Positions 27,365 to 35,979 of a DNA stretch of 49,293 bases are shown here, one piece after another. The stretch is taken from contig JACNJF010000101.1 of assembly GCA_014382695.1 (NCBI GenBank), forward strand, positions 1 through 49,293, read 5' to 3'. Origin of the DNA: Gammaproteobacteria bacterium (GTDB taxonomy: Bacteria; Pseudomonadota; Gammaproteobacteria; GCA-001735895). The position numbers were made by a program, and so were the translations under genes. The notes beneath the pieces were generated by a model. The model saw only the letters and a program-made list of their open reading frames with translations. It was not told where the DNA came from and ran no database searches. How positions within the stretch are numbered: position 1 is the stretch's first letter; each line of letters starts with the position of its first letter.

Positions 27365-27445
27365 AACAGACTCTTCATTAACTAATTTAAACGAGGTCAG
27401 ATTCTAACCGTAACACGATTAATTTCTGCGCTATTTTTCCAAAGG

Positions 27446-27976
27446 TTATTGGCTTTCCAGGTAACGGTCTTTAAGACGCACATAATGTTCGGCGGAATAA
27501 CGCAGAGAACTCAGTTCGCGCTTTGTCAGCGCACGTATTTTCTGGCACGGATTGCCGAGGTACAGATGTCCACTTTCGAGCGTCTTGCCGGGTGGTACCA
27601 GTGTACCGGCACCGACCATCACATGATCTTCGATCACCGCATTGTCCATCACGATGGAGCCCATGCCGATCAGGCAGTCATTACCGATGGTGCAGGCATG
27701 CAGCAGCACCTTATGCCCGACCGTGACGTAATTGCCGATGCTGAGTGCCGCACCCTGCGGGTTGTATTCACCGGCGTGGCTGACGTGCAGCACACTGCCA
27801 TCCTGAATATTGGTGCTATGCCCGATATTGATGTAATTGACATCGCCGCGAATCACGCTCATCGGCCACACCGAACAATGCTCGCCGATTTCAACATCAC
27901 CGATGACATCGGCATGCTGGTCGATATAACAGTGGTCTGCAATTTTAGGGGTGATGTCTTTAAATGAACGGATCAT
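27446..27976 (-). CDS. Gamma-class carbonic anhydrase family protein (YrdA-like)
   Basis: 176 residues, left-handed beta-helix of hexapeptide repeats (for example IGDVEIGEHCSVW, IEDHVMVGAGTLV). The three metal-binding histidines line up with the YrdA/CamH pattern: H67 (VSHAG), H88 and H93 (VGHKVLLHACT). Members bind zinc or iron; carbonic anhydrase activity is not proven for many of them. It is divergent from ubiA with a 66-base shared upstream region. Confidence 0.9.
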   Translation of the reverse strand: MIRSFKDITPKIADHCYIDQHADVIGDVEIGEHCSVWPMSVIRGDVNYINIGHSTNIQDGSVLHVSHAGEYNPQGAALSIGNYVTVGHKVLLHACTIGNDCLIGMGSIVMDNAVIEDHVMVGAGTLVPPGKTLESGHLYLGNPCQKIRALTKRELSSLRYSAEHYVRLKDRYLESQ

Positions 27977-28042
27977 GGCCTGACCTTATGATAAAATTCC
28001 ACACAGTGTAACCAACTTAATCCCTGTATAAAACCGGCAAAC

Positions 28043-28912
28043 ATGAATCCTCTGTATTTAGCTAAATTAAAACTGTATGCACAACTGGTGCGGCTGGATA
28101 AGCCGATCGGTATCTATCTGCTGTTGTGGCCGACGTTATGGGCACTGGCGATTGCTGGAGAAGGCGGGCCGGATCTATGGGTACTGTTTGTGTTTGTGTG
28201 CGGGGTGGTGTTGATGCGTTCGGCCGGTTGCGCGATTAATGATTATGCCGACCGCCATATCGATCTGCATGTCGCCAGAACCCGCGAACGGCCACTGACC
28301 TCCGGCAAGATCAGTGAGAAGGAAGCCCTCCAGGTGTTTACGGTGTTAGCGTTGCTGGCTTTTCTGCTGGTGCTGACCCTGAATACCTTCACTATCTGCC
28401 TGTCCATCGTCGGCGTATTGCTGGCCACCAGTTATCCGTTTATGAAGCGTTATCATTATTTGCCGCAGGTGCATCTGGGGGCGGCTTTCGGCTGGGCCGT
28501 GCCGATGGCGTATGCGGCACAGACGGGTGAAGTGACCCGTATCACCTGGCTACTGTATATCGCTACACTGTTATGGACGGTGGCTTATGACACCATGTAT
28601 GCGATGGTGGATCGGGATGATGATATCCGTATCGGTGCGAAGTCGACCGCGATCCTGTTCGGTGAAGCGGATCGCCTGATTATCGGTATGCTGCAAGTGC
28701 TGTTTATTCTAACGCTGTGGCTGATCGGACAGGAGCTGAAGTTTCTGCCGGTGTATTTTGGCGGACTGATTGTCGCCTCACTGTTACTGGCGTATCAACA
28801 GGCGATGATTGCCTACCGTCTACCGGAGTACTGTTTTCAGGCCTTTCTGCACAACCACTGGGTAGGAGCAGCCATCTTTGGCGGGATTATGGGGCATTAT
28901 TATCTGGCCTGA
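28043..28912 (+). CDS. ubiA: 4-hydroxybenzoate polyprenyltransferase
   Basis: 289 residues, about eight membrane helices. The two magnesium-pyrophosphate motifs are NDYADRHID (66-74) and the YAMVDRDDD region (about 185-193). It attaches the IspB-made polyprenyl chain to 4-hydroxybenzoate at the inner membrane in ubiquinone synthesis. No ubiC (chorismate lyase) is adjacent, unlike E. coli. A TATAAA at about 28028-28033 may be its -10. A REP-like palindrome follows the stop. Confidence 0.95.
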   Translation: MNPLYLAKLKLYAQLVRLDKPIGIYLLLWPTLWALAIAGEGGPDLWVLFVFVCGVVLMRSAGCAINDYADRHIDLHVARTRERPLTSGKISEKEALQVFTVLALLAFLLVLTLNTFTICLSIVGVLLATSYPFMKRYHYLPQVHLGAAFGWAVPMAYAAQTGEVTRITWLLYIATLLWTVAYDTMYAMVDRDDDIRIGAKSTAILFGEADRLIIGMLQVLFILTLWLIGQELKFLPVYFGGLIVASLLLAYQQAMIAYRLPEYCFQAFLHNHWVGAAIFGGIMGHYYLA

Positions 28913-28935
28913 GCGAGCTGAAAATACACACAGTC

Positions 28936-28963
28936 GTCATGCCGGACGTTGATCCGGCATCCA
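28936..28963. repeat. REP-like palindromic repeat, copy 2
   Basis: ATGCCGGA (28939-28946) and TCCGGCAT (28953-28960) around CGTTGA. Same flanks (GTC before, CCA after) as the copy at 22209-22236. It lies between convergent ubiA and the PhnA-like gene and may help terminate or stabilise transcripts. Confidence 0.75.
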
Positions 28964-29023
28964 TTGCACCGCGCTGGCAGTAGCCATAATTAAAACTCTG
29001 AACTTGATGACGGCGAAAACCGT

Positions 29024-29599
29024 TCACTTCTTGACAAACTTGGTCAGTATCACGATCTGCTGATTGTTAACCCGGCCTTCGATGTGTTCCGGGTTGTCGG
29101 CGACCAGCGAAATACCACGCACCGCAGTACCACGTTTGGCGGTAAAGTTGGCGCCTTTAACGGTCAGGTCCTTGATCAGGGTGACCGTGTCACCAGCCTG
29201 TAGCACATTGCCGTTACTGTCGATATGTTTGAGTGCGCTGTCGCTACTGCCTTCACCGCTAGCTTTGGCCCAGCTCAGGGTGGCGTCATCCAGGTACAGC
29301 ATATCGAGCAGATCCTGTGGCCAGACTTCGGCACGTAGACGCGTCAGCATGCGCCAGGCCATTACCTGTACCGCCGGAATCGGGCTCCACATGCTATCGT
29401 TCAGGCAGCGCCAGTGGTTGATATCGACCTGATCTGGGTTTTCAATCTGGCTGCGGCACACATCACACAGCAGGATGCTTTGCTCGGCGCTGTCATCCGC
29501 ATCCGGTGGAATCGGGTAAGCGCTCAGGTCTTCGCTTGAACTGCACAGTTCGCAGCTGGAGCCGCTACGCTGGTGGAGGTTTTTTTCGATACTCATCAT
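29024..29599 (-). CDS. PhnA-like zinc-ribbon protein
   Basis: 191 residues. The N-terminal zinc ribbon has two CxxC pairs (C16/C19 and C45/C48). The C-terminal KOW/SH3-like domain (GDTVTLIKDLTVKGANFTAKRGT) is the PhnA family signature. Despite the name, PhnA is not part of C-P lyase and its function is unsettled. The ATG at 29596 is equally possible. It lies 48 bases after the ATP-grasp gene on the same strand and may share its transcript. Confidence 0.85.
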   Translation of the reverse strand: MMSIEKNLHQRSGSSCELCSSSEDLSAYPIPPDADDSAEQSILLCDVCRSQIENPDQVDINHWRCLNDSMWSPIPAVQVMAWRMLTRLRAEVWPQDLLDMLYLDDATLSWAKASGEGSSDSALKHIDSNGNVLQAGDTVTLIKDLTVKGANFTAKRGTAVRGISLVADNPEHIEGRVNNQQIVILTKFVKK

Positions 29600-29647
29600 G
29601 ATTTACGCCGCAAAGGGCGCGATTATACACCGGTTTGGATGGATATT

Positions 29648-30529
29648 TCAGCGTGCCATCCATTGCTCGAAAGCACGCGCAAAGCGTTCCGGTGATTCGG
29701 CATCCAGATTGAAATACAGGGATGGTTCGATCAGTTCGATTTCCATGATGGCGAATCCACTCTGGCTGCGCACGAAATCCAGTCTTGAATACAGAGGCGC
29801 TGGTCGTATCCACTGATTTAGTTGCGTCGCCAGTGCCAGTAGATCCGGTTCGGGTTCGACTTTCTGCAGGATTCCACCATGCTCTTCCTGTACCCGGAAA
29901 TCTCCCGTGGCCGGTTTTTTTAATACCGTATGGCTGTATTCACCACCAAAAAAGAATAGCGAGAATTCGCCTTCATCAATAATCGACGTCATGAAGGGTT
30001 GCAGCATAAACGGACGCTGCTCAAACACTGCCGCCAGTGCGTCGGCTCCCTGTTGCGCCTGTTTTAGCGTGAGCCGGAAGGTGTTATCCGCGTTGGCACT
30101 GATTAGCGGTTTGATTACGATCTCAGCGCATTGCAGTTGCTCAAAATAGTGTGCCAGCTCGGCTGCGTCGAATTTATCCGGCCATTGCGTTGGGACGATG
30201 TCGAAACCGGCACGCTGCAGATCTTTCAGATAGCCTTTATTGATGTTCCACTGCACCAGCGCGAGCGCATTTTCAAGCTGTGCAGAAGAGCGCTGAATCC
30301 GTTGCAGTACCTTGAGAAACAGAGCCGGGTCTGATTGATAATCCCAGGTTGAGCGGATCAGCACCACATCAAAACGGTTCCAGTCGATGGTTTTATCGCG
30401 CCAGGAAACCCGCTGTGTTTTCCAGCCTCGGCGCGCCAGTGGTTGTTCCAGTAAGGCATCGTAATTGTGGTAATTCTGCAGGCTGTCCATGGTTAGGAAT
30501 GCACAGTGTTTTGCTAGCGTTTTTTTCAT
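29648..30529 (-). CDS. ATP-grasp family ligase-like protein
   Basis: 293 residues. The ATP-grasp fold shows in IRSTWDYQ (N-terminal substrate region), the ATP-binding lysine in EIVIKPLISANADN, QPFMTSIIDEGEFSLFFFGGEYSH and the metal-binding end IMEIELIEPSLYFN. It resembles glutathione-synthetase-like and DcsG-like ATP-grasp enzymes that join a carboxylate to an amine. The substrate is unknown and there is no biosynthetic neighbour other than PhnA. Confidence 0.85.
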   Translation of the reverse strand: MKKTLAKHCAFLTMDSLQNYHNYDALLEQPLARRGWKTQRVSWRDKTIDWNRFDVVLIRSTWDYQSDPALFLKVLQRIQRSSAQLENALALVQWNINKGYLKDLQRAGFDIVPTQWPDKFDAAELAHYFEQLQCAEIVIKPLISANADNTFRLTLKQAQQGADALAAVFEQRPFMLQPFMTSIIDEGEFSLFFFGGEYSHTVLKKPATGDFRVQEEHGGILQKVEPEPDLLALATQLNQWIRPAPLYSRLDFVRSQSGFAIMEIELIEPSLYFNLDAESPERFARAFEQWMAR

Positions 30530-30736
30530 GCCGGGAAATATTTGTTGGTGTTATGGGTGATTTAGATTAACAGACTCGATCAAGGGCTGAGTGGGAAAAA
30601 TCAGGACCTGGGTGTAAAATTTCATGCTATAAATATGATTAGCATAAGCCGCTAATCATTTACTCACAGGACGACAGACATCGAATCCATAAGACCCATT
30701 CCATTTTACGTTTTTTTACGTAGACAGATACTGGTA

Positions 30737-32575
30737 ATGCTCGGGCTTTCGCTGGGGCCGGGTCTGGGGTATGTACTGCTCGGCACTTTGCATGATGCAG
30801 CGATCAGGGCCATCATCTGGTATATCAGTATGGCACTGGTTTCACTGTGGGGCTACCGGCTCTACAGACAATTCGATTTTAAGCGCATGAGTCATGTCGA
30901 TCTGGCCCGCTGGTATCGCAAGATCACTTTTTTTTACTACCTGATGTTCATCCTGTGGACGGTGATATTTCTGCTCTTCATTCCGCTGCATGCCTCCAAT
31001 CTGCACTATATTGCGATCTTTACCCAGATGGGTTCTGCGGTGGTGGCGTCGTCATTATTGTTCAGTGATCGACGACTGTATTTGCCCATTATCCTGATCC
31101 TGATGATTCCGCTGATCCTGTATTTTGCGCAGATTTCCAGCTGGTACGGCTATGTGCTGACCGTTTTTGCCTGTGTGTTTGCCTGGGTGCTGACTTACGC
31201 CGCCAGCAGCAGTAATCGACTGCTGTTTAAGACCAGTTATCAGGCGTCGCACGATCAGCTGACCGGCCTGTATAACCGTAACTACTTTATCGATGCGATG
31301 CAGCATACGGTGAATGCACTCAACAGCAATAATGGCTACTGCAGTCTATTATTGATCGATCTGGATCACTTTAAAACGATCAACGATTCGCTCGGGCATG
31401 ATGTGGGTGATGTGATGCTGAAGGAGGTGGCGCGCAGAATGGGCGAAATCGTACCGAAAAATGTGCTGATCGCGCGTATGGGCGGGGATGAGTTTATCGT
31501 CGTCGGTGGCATTGCCGCCAGTCGTCAGCGCTGTCTGGCGGATACCATGGAAATGGCTGAGGGCCTGCGTGAATCGCTCAAGGAAGTGTACCTGATCGGA
31601 CGTCATCATCTACATATCAGTGCCAGCATTGGCATCAGCATTTTGCACCAGCCTAAAAATAATGCAAATCAGTACATCAAGGAAGCTGATATTGCGATGT
31701 ATCAGGTTAAAGATAAGGGTCGAGACGGGATTGTGTTGTTCGGCCAGGAGATTTCAGACAAGGTTGAGCGTAATCTACAAATCGAAAGGCTATTGCATCA
31801 GGCAATCGCGAAGAACGAGTTTTATCTGAATTTTCAACCCCAGTTTGACCCGGGTCATAACATTGTCGGCTGTGAAGTTTTGCTACGCTGGAAAAATAGC
31901 AAGCTGGGCATGGTGTCACCACTGGAGTTTATCCCTATTGCGGAAAAAACCGGGCTCATTATTGATATCGGTTACTGGGTGATGCAGCAATCGTTTAAAA
32001 CGCTGCACGAATGGCTGGCCAATGGGATCGATCTACAGCAACTATCGATTAACGTCAGTATGCGCCAGTTTTTTTTTCAGACCTTCCCGAATGAAGTGGA
32101 TCAGCTGAGCCGGGACTATCTCACACCCGAAACCTGTTGCCGGATAACCTTTGAGTTAACCGAATCGGTGATGGCGGAAGAGCTGGATAAGCTGGTACGC
32201 ATCATGCACCAGTTGAAAAAGCAGGGGTTCTCATTTTCCATCGATGATTTTGGTACCGGTTATTCTTCACTGAGTTATCTGCGCAAGGTGCCACTCGATG
32301 AAATCAAGATCGATCGCAGTTTTATCGAAGAAATATCGACCAGTAAAAGCGATCAGTCGATGATCGAAATGATCCTCAATCTGTCCAGAGTGTTTGGCCT
32401 CAAGGTGGTAGCGGAAGGTGTGGAAACACAGGAGCAGGAAGATATCCTGTTACAGGGTGGCTGCGATCTGATCCAGGGGTATCTGCTTTCACGGCCTTTA
32501 TCACGCGAAGACTTTGAATTGCTGTTTAGAGAAAGGCAACAGGCCGTGCCAACATCGAAGATACCAGATCATTGA
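30737..32575 (+). CDS. Membrane GGDEF-EAL cyclic di-GMP protein (MASE2-like sensor)
   Basis: 612 residues from the first ATG. Several membrane helices (to about residue 160), a GGDEF domain with MGGDEF (248-253), then a complete EAL domain: E380 in EVL, SINVSM, FELTES, DDFGTGYSS (503-511), IKIDRSF, VAEGVET, QGYLLSRPL. The phosphodiesterase half therefore looks active; the cyclase half has an intact GGDEF but no RxxD I-site (PKNV). The frame stays open upstream to 30656 and encodes a basic, membrane-flanking stretch without any ATG, GTG or TTG, so the true start may be earlier and non-standard. Confidence 0.9.
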   Translation: MLGLSLGPGLGYVLLGTLHDAAIRAIIWYISMALVSLWGYRLYRQFDFKRMSHVDLARWYRKITFFYYLMFILWTVIFLLFIPLHASNLHYIAIFTQMGSAVVASSLLFSDRRLYLPIILILMIPLILYFAQISSWYGYVLTVFACVFAWVLTYAASSSNRLLFKTSYQASHDQLTGLYNRNYFIDAMQHTVNALNSNNGYCSLLLIDLDHFKTINDSLGHDVGDVMLKEVARRMGEIVPKNVLIARMGGDEFIVVGGIAASRQRCLADTMEMAEGLRESLKEVYLIGRHHLHISASIGISILHQPKNNANQYIKEADIAMYQVKDKGRDGIVLFGQEISDKVERNLQIERLLHQAIAKNEFYLNFQPQFDPGHNIVGCEVLLRWKNSKLGMVSPLEFIPIAEKTGLIIDIGYWVMQQSFKTLHEWLANGIDLQQLSINVSMRQFFFQTFPNEVDQLSRDYLTPETCCRITFELTESVMAEELDKLVRIMHQLKKQGFSFSIDDFGTGYSSLSYLRKVPLDEIKIDRSFIEEISTSKSDQSMIEMILNLSRVFGLKVVAEGVETQEQEDILLQGGCDLIQGYLLSRPLSREDFELLFRERQQAVPTSKIPDH

Positions 32576-32885
32576 TTTGAGAGTACTGAGTCACCCTGTA
32601 TTTTGCGGCTTTGCTATGCCGAAGCCGCCACAATTAAAACCGTTGTGTATAGCGCTATGTGCTAGACTGATGACACATCTTTGACTATTCAGTCTTCATC
32701 AGCATTAATCTTTGCTAAAGCACCTGTATTTAGTAGCCTGATCTTATTTCATTTTCCCGATCCAAATCTACGCTCAGTCAAATATTAAAATAATCGTATT
32801 GCAACAGGCCTGTTAGCCGTCCTTAGCTTGAGCAGTCCGGGTGAAGTAAAATATTTAATTTGGTTCATACCAAAGGAGAAAAACG
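32576..32885. other. Intergenic region
   Basis: 310 bases. A hairpin GCGGCTT/AAGCCGC (32605-32611 with 32622-32628) lies 30 bases after the GGDEF-EAL stop, but no T-run follows. The remainder is AT-rich and presumably contains the promoter of the 130-aa gene. No supported reading frame or RNA gene. Confidence 0.4.
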
Positions 32886-33278
32886 ATGACTTCGATTAGC
32901 GCTATTAAAATCGTGGGGATAGATGATGATCGCCCTCCCGCCGTTCGAAAAGAGGATTATATCGATTTATTTTTCAGGCTTTCGCAGAAAGCCCCATCAG
33001 ACTGGTGTGATGATTTTAATCAGCTCGGTCATCATGTCGAGCCACCGGTAAAGATTAATAAAAACAGCGGTATGATCATAGAAACCTGGATAAGAGACAT
33101 GAAGCTTATACCCGAGCATCTGGAAAAAATTAAACAGAAAATCTCACTCTGTAATGAGCAGTATCTGGAGAAAATAAAGCAAAAAAAATTAGCCGCTTTA
33201 GTTAAAGGCGCCTCGTTGCAGGGAGAGGATGGCAGGCAAAATCAGCTTAATCTGATCGTCGCTACACTGGAGTTTTAA
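32886..33278 (+). CDS. Hypothetical protein, 130 aa
   Basis: I do not recognise this protein. It has no signal peptide or membrane segment. The first 55 residues include RPPAVRKEDYIDLFFRLS and a WCDDFN segment; the second half is helical and charged, with a lysine-rich coiled-coil-like stretch around residues 80-105. A strong AAGGAG lies 8 bases before the ATG, so it is very probably translated. Monocistronic between two long intergenic regions; low-GC flanks. Confidence 0.75.
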   Translation: MTSISAIKIVGIDDDRPPAVRKEDYIDLFFRLSQKAPSDWCDDFNQLGHHVEPPVKINKNSGMIIETWIRDMKLIPEHLEKIKQKISLCNEQYLEKIKQKKLAALVKGASLQGEDGRQNQLNLIVATLEF

Positions 33279-33284
33279 ACATCA

Positions 33285-33316
33285 GGAAGCGCTGAAGAAT
33301 TCATCCATGAATTCTC
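33285..33316. repeat. Intergenic repeat copy 1 with perfect palindrome
   Basis: GGAAGCGCTGAAGAATTCATCCAT (shortened here to its key parts GGAAGCGCTGAA and TTCATCCAT) begins at 33285. It contains a 9-base inverted repeat, AGAATTCAT (33296-33304) and ATGAATTCT (33307-33315). A partial copy is at 36277-36299. The position just after the 130-aa gene also suits a terminator, although no T-run follows. Confidence 0.6.
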
Positions 33317-33361
33317 AGTGTGGCTTCAGTTTTGAGGGGCTTGGTGCTGTTGTATCGGAAC

Positions 33362-33481
33362 CTAGCTATGCTCAAATATACCGCTAGAACTCTTTTTCTC
33401 CTTTTTTGCTACCTTTTTTTCTTTTGCGGTTAACGCCGGTTTCTTTTTTGTTTCTTTGTTGCTTTTCTGTTCTTTACTCAT
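33362..33481 (-). CDS. Small lysine-rich protein, 39 aa
   Basis: Reading on the minus strand gives MSKEQKSNKETKKKPALTAK followed by EKKVAKKEKKSSSGIFEHS. About 40 percent Lys; strongly basic. It has AGAGAG six bases before the ATG. The SNKE-KK-PALT-KEK pattern is one I associate with small conserved lysine-rich proteins in proteobacteria, function unknown; a nucleic-acid-binding role would be a guess. It fills part of the otherwise empty region before hflK, on the opposite strand. Confidence 0.7.
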   Translation of the reverse strand: MSKEQKSNKETKKKPALTAKEKKVAKKEKKSSSGIFEHS

Positions 33482-33946
33482 GACGTTCTCTCTTTAACGG
33501 TTTGTGGTTGAATTCATTGTTGGCAAATATGCGAAACTGTTTAGTGCCCAAAATGCACGTTGCCGGCAGCGTCAACTGTTCAGTTCAGGGCCATGTGATT
33601 TCGATGAAAGGTAACAGGGATGGTTGCAATTAACGGTATACCTGATTTCAGTAGATAGCGAATCAGTTAAACTGATTCGCAATTAAATGATTCGCTATCC
33701 AGTCGGATAAGCCGCATACTGCATTTACACACTGCGTCATCAAATGATGCATCCCTTTGTGCAGATCCTGAATCTCCTGGATTCTTCGTTCTCACTTACG
33801 CTTTGTTCGTGCAAAACAATCAGTTTCTCTTCCTGACAATCTATGACGTATATAAGGCATTCCAACCGATGATTTAAGCACCTGTTAAATCGCTGGTTGC
33901 AGATATTTTTCAATCATCCAAACACAACACCACGCAGGATAACAAT
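33482..33946. other. Intergenic region upstream of hflK
   Basis: 465 bases. It should hold divergent promoters for the lysine-rich protein (left) and hflK (right). The main structure is the pair of competing hairpins at 33654-33699, listed separately. A TATATA lies at about 33849-33854. No supported gene. Confidence 0.4.
33654..33699. promoter_or_regulatory. Mutually exclusive hairpins upstream of hflK
   Basis: GCGAATCAGT (33658-33667) can pair with ACTGATTCGC (33671-33680), loop TAA. Alternatively GATAGCGAATCA (33654-33665) pairs with TGATTCGCTATC (33688-33699), 12 bases. Both are perfect, and they share the left arm. This could be a switch in RNA, a DNA-binding site with three half-sites, or a decaying repeat. 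Function not shown. Confidence 0.5.
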
Positions 33947-35011
33947 ATGACCAATCATAATGGCAAAGATGACCCGCTTTCCGCCTGGAATAATCGGAGT
34001 GGCGGTCCTACACCACCCGATCTCGATGCGCTGCTGCGCGAGGGACAGCAGCGTCTGCGCAATCTGATGCCGGGTGGCGGTCAGTATGGCATCTTCAGTA
34101 TGTTGATTCTGTTGCTGATCGGTCTTGGCCTGTGGACTTCCTACTATACCGTACCCAGCGACTCAGTTGCGGTGGTACAGCGATTTGGACAGTATCTGAA
34201 AGAAGTCCCGCCTGGATTGCATTTTAAATTACCACTGGGGATCGATTACGCCTCCATCGTACCGGTCAAGCGCCAGCTTAAGCAGGAGTTCGGTTTTTTC
34301 ACGCCGGGCGCCTCTGATCCCTATCAAAGTCCGCGTGATGGGCATAAGGAAACCGAAATGGTGACCGGTGATCTGAATGCCGCGCTGGTGGAATGGGTGG
34401 TGCAATATCGGATCTCGGATCCGGTCAAGTATCTGTTTGAAGTCAGAGAGCCGAGTGCGACCCTGCGTTATGTGTCCGAGTCGGTGATGCGTGAAGTGGT
34501 GGGGGACCGTACCGTGGATGAAGTCATCACCATTGGTCGTCAGGAAATAGAGATTGAGGCGCTGACCAAGATGCAGGAGTTGACCACCAAATACACGATG
34601 GGCATCAGTATCGACCAGGTGCAGTTGAAGAACATTAATCCTCCCGCGCCGGTGCAGGCCTCATTTAATGAGGTAAACCAGGCGCAACAGGAAAAGGAAA
34701 AACTGATCAATGAAGCACGCCGGGATTACAACAAGATCATCCCTCTGGCAGAAGGTGAAAAGGATCAGCGCATCCGTGAAGCCGATGGTTATCGACTGAA
34801 ACGGATCAACGAAGCGGAAGGCGATGTGGCACGATTTACCGCTCTGCTAACCGAGTACAGCAAGGCTCCACAGGTGACACGCCGGCGTATCTATATCGAA
34901 ACCATGCAGGACGTATTGCCGGGCATTCGCTCCAAGATCATTATCGATCAGAAGGCTCAGGGAATTCTGCCGCTACTCAATCTGGATTCACAAAAGGAGC
35001 CAAAGCTATGA
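33947..35011 (+). CDS. hflK: FtsH modulator HflK
   Basis: 354 residues. Gly/Pro-rich cytoplasmic N-terminus, one membrane helix (about 48-66), then the periplasmic SPFH/band-7 domain (SVAVVQRFGQYLKEVPPGLHF) and a coiled-coil (EKEKLINEARRDYN). With HflC it forms the large complex that surrounds FtsH and restrains its proteolysis of membrane proteins. The Shine-Dalgarno AGGAT precedes the ATG. It overlaps hflC as ATGA. The common upstream genes hfq and hflX are absent here. Confidence 0.95.
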   Translation: MTNHNGKDDPLSAWNNRSGGPTPPDLDALLREGQQRLRNLMPGGGQYGIFSMLILLLIGLGLWTSYYTVPSDSVAVVQRFGQYLKEVPPGLHFKLPLGIDYASIVPVKRQLKQEFGFFTPGASDPYQSPRDGHKETEMVTGDLNAALVEWVVQYRISDPVKYLFEVREPSATLRYVSESVMREVVGDRTVDEVITIGRQEIEIEALTKMQELTTKYTMGISIDQVQLKNINPPAPVQASFNEVNQAQQEKEKLINEARRDYNKIIPLAEGEKDQRIREADGYRLKRINEAEGDVARFTALLTEYSKAPQVTRRRIYIETMQDVLPGIRSKIIIDQKAQGILPLLNLDSQKEPKL

Positions 35012-35979
35012 AAATTATGCAGATAGTGATTTTTGCGCTGTTAGGTCTTGTTCTGTATACCGCAGGGAGTGCAATCTATACGGTTAGCGAAGTCGAGCAG
35101 ATGATCATTACCCAGTTTGGTAAACCGGTTGGTGAACCGGTGACTACGGCAGGATTGAAATTTAAGGTGCCCTTCATTCAGGAGCTCAACCCGATCGATA
35201 AACGGGTGCTGGAGTGGGATGGCAGCCCATCCGATATGCCGACCAAAGACAAGCTGTATATCTCGGTTGATCTGTTTGCGCGCTGGCGCATCGTCGACCC
35301 CTTACAATACTTTTTGCGTCTGCGTGATGAACGTAGTGCCCAGTCGCGACTGGACGATATCCTCGGCAGCGAAACGCGTAATGCAATCGCCAAGCATGAG
35401 CTGATCGAAATCATCCGTACTACGCAGGACCGTGTCCCCTTAAGGGATGCTTTTCTCACCGAAGCCGAGCGTAAACTGGATATGGGGTCACTGCTACCGA
35501 TTAAAAAAGGTCGTAAACAGGTGGAGCAGGACATCTTTACCGCAGCGGCGGAAAAGGTACAGGTATTCGGCATAGAGTTGCTGGATATTCGTTTCAAGCG
35601 CATCAACTATAACGATAGCGTGCGCCCGAAAATCTATGATCGTATGATCAGCGAGCGGCGTCAGATTGCAGAACGCTTTCTCTCCGAAGGGAATGGCGAA
35701 GCCGCCAGGATACGTGGTAATCGGGTACGTGATCTGAACAAGATACAGTCCGAAGCCTATCGTGCGGTAGAAGAGATTCGCGGTGTTGCCGATGCTAAAG
35801 CGACCGAAATCTATGCGCGCGCCTACAACCAGAGTCCCCAGTCGGTGGAATTCTATGAATTCACCCGTACTATGCAGGCCTATAAGACGATTATTGCCAC
35901 CGGCACCACACTCGTTCTGAGCACCGACAGCGACATCTTCAAATTTCTCAAGGGTATGAATGCAGAGGATAAAAATTAA
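35008..35979 (+). CDS. hflC: FtsH modulator HflC
   Basis: 323 residues. One N-terminal membrane helix (about 4-22), SPFH domain (IYTVSEVEQMIITQFGKPVG) and a helical C-terminal part (RMISERRQIAERFLSEG). Partner of HflK. It is slightly longer than E. coli HflC (334 aa family size is similar). The stop TAA shares its last base with the next ATG (TAATG), so the small DUF1488 gene is probably translated by re-initiation. Confidence 0.95.
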   Translation: MKIMQIVIFALLGLVLYTAGSAIYTVSEVEQMIITQFGKPVGEPVTTAGLKFKVPFIQELNPIDKRVLEWDGSPSDMPTKDKLYISVDLFARWRIVDPLQYFLRLRDERSAQSRLDDILGSETRNAIAKHELIEIIRTTQDRVPLRDAFLTEAERKLDMGSLLPIKKGRKQVEQDIFTAAAEKVQVFGIELLDIRFKRINYNDSVRPKIYDRMISERRQIAERFLSEGNGEAARIRGNRVRDLNKIQSEAYRAVEEIRGVADAKATEIYARAYNQSPQSVEFYEFTRTMQAYKTIIATGTTLVLSTDSDIFKFLKGMNAEDKN

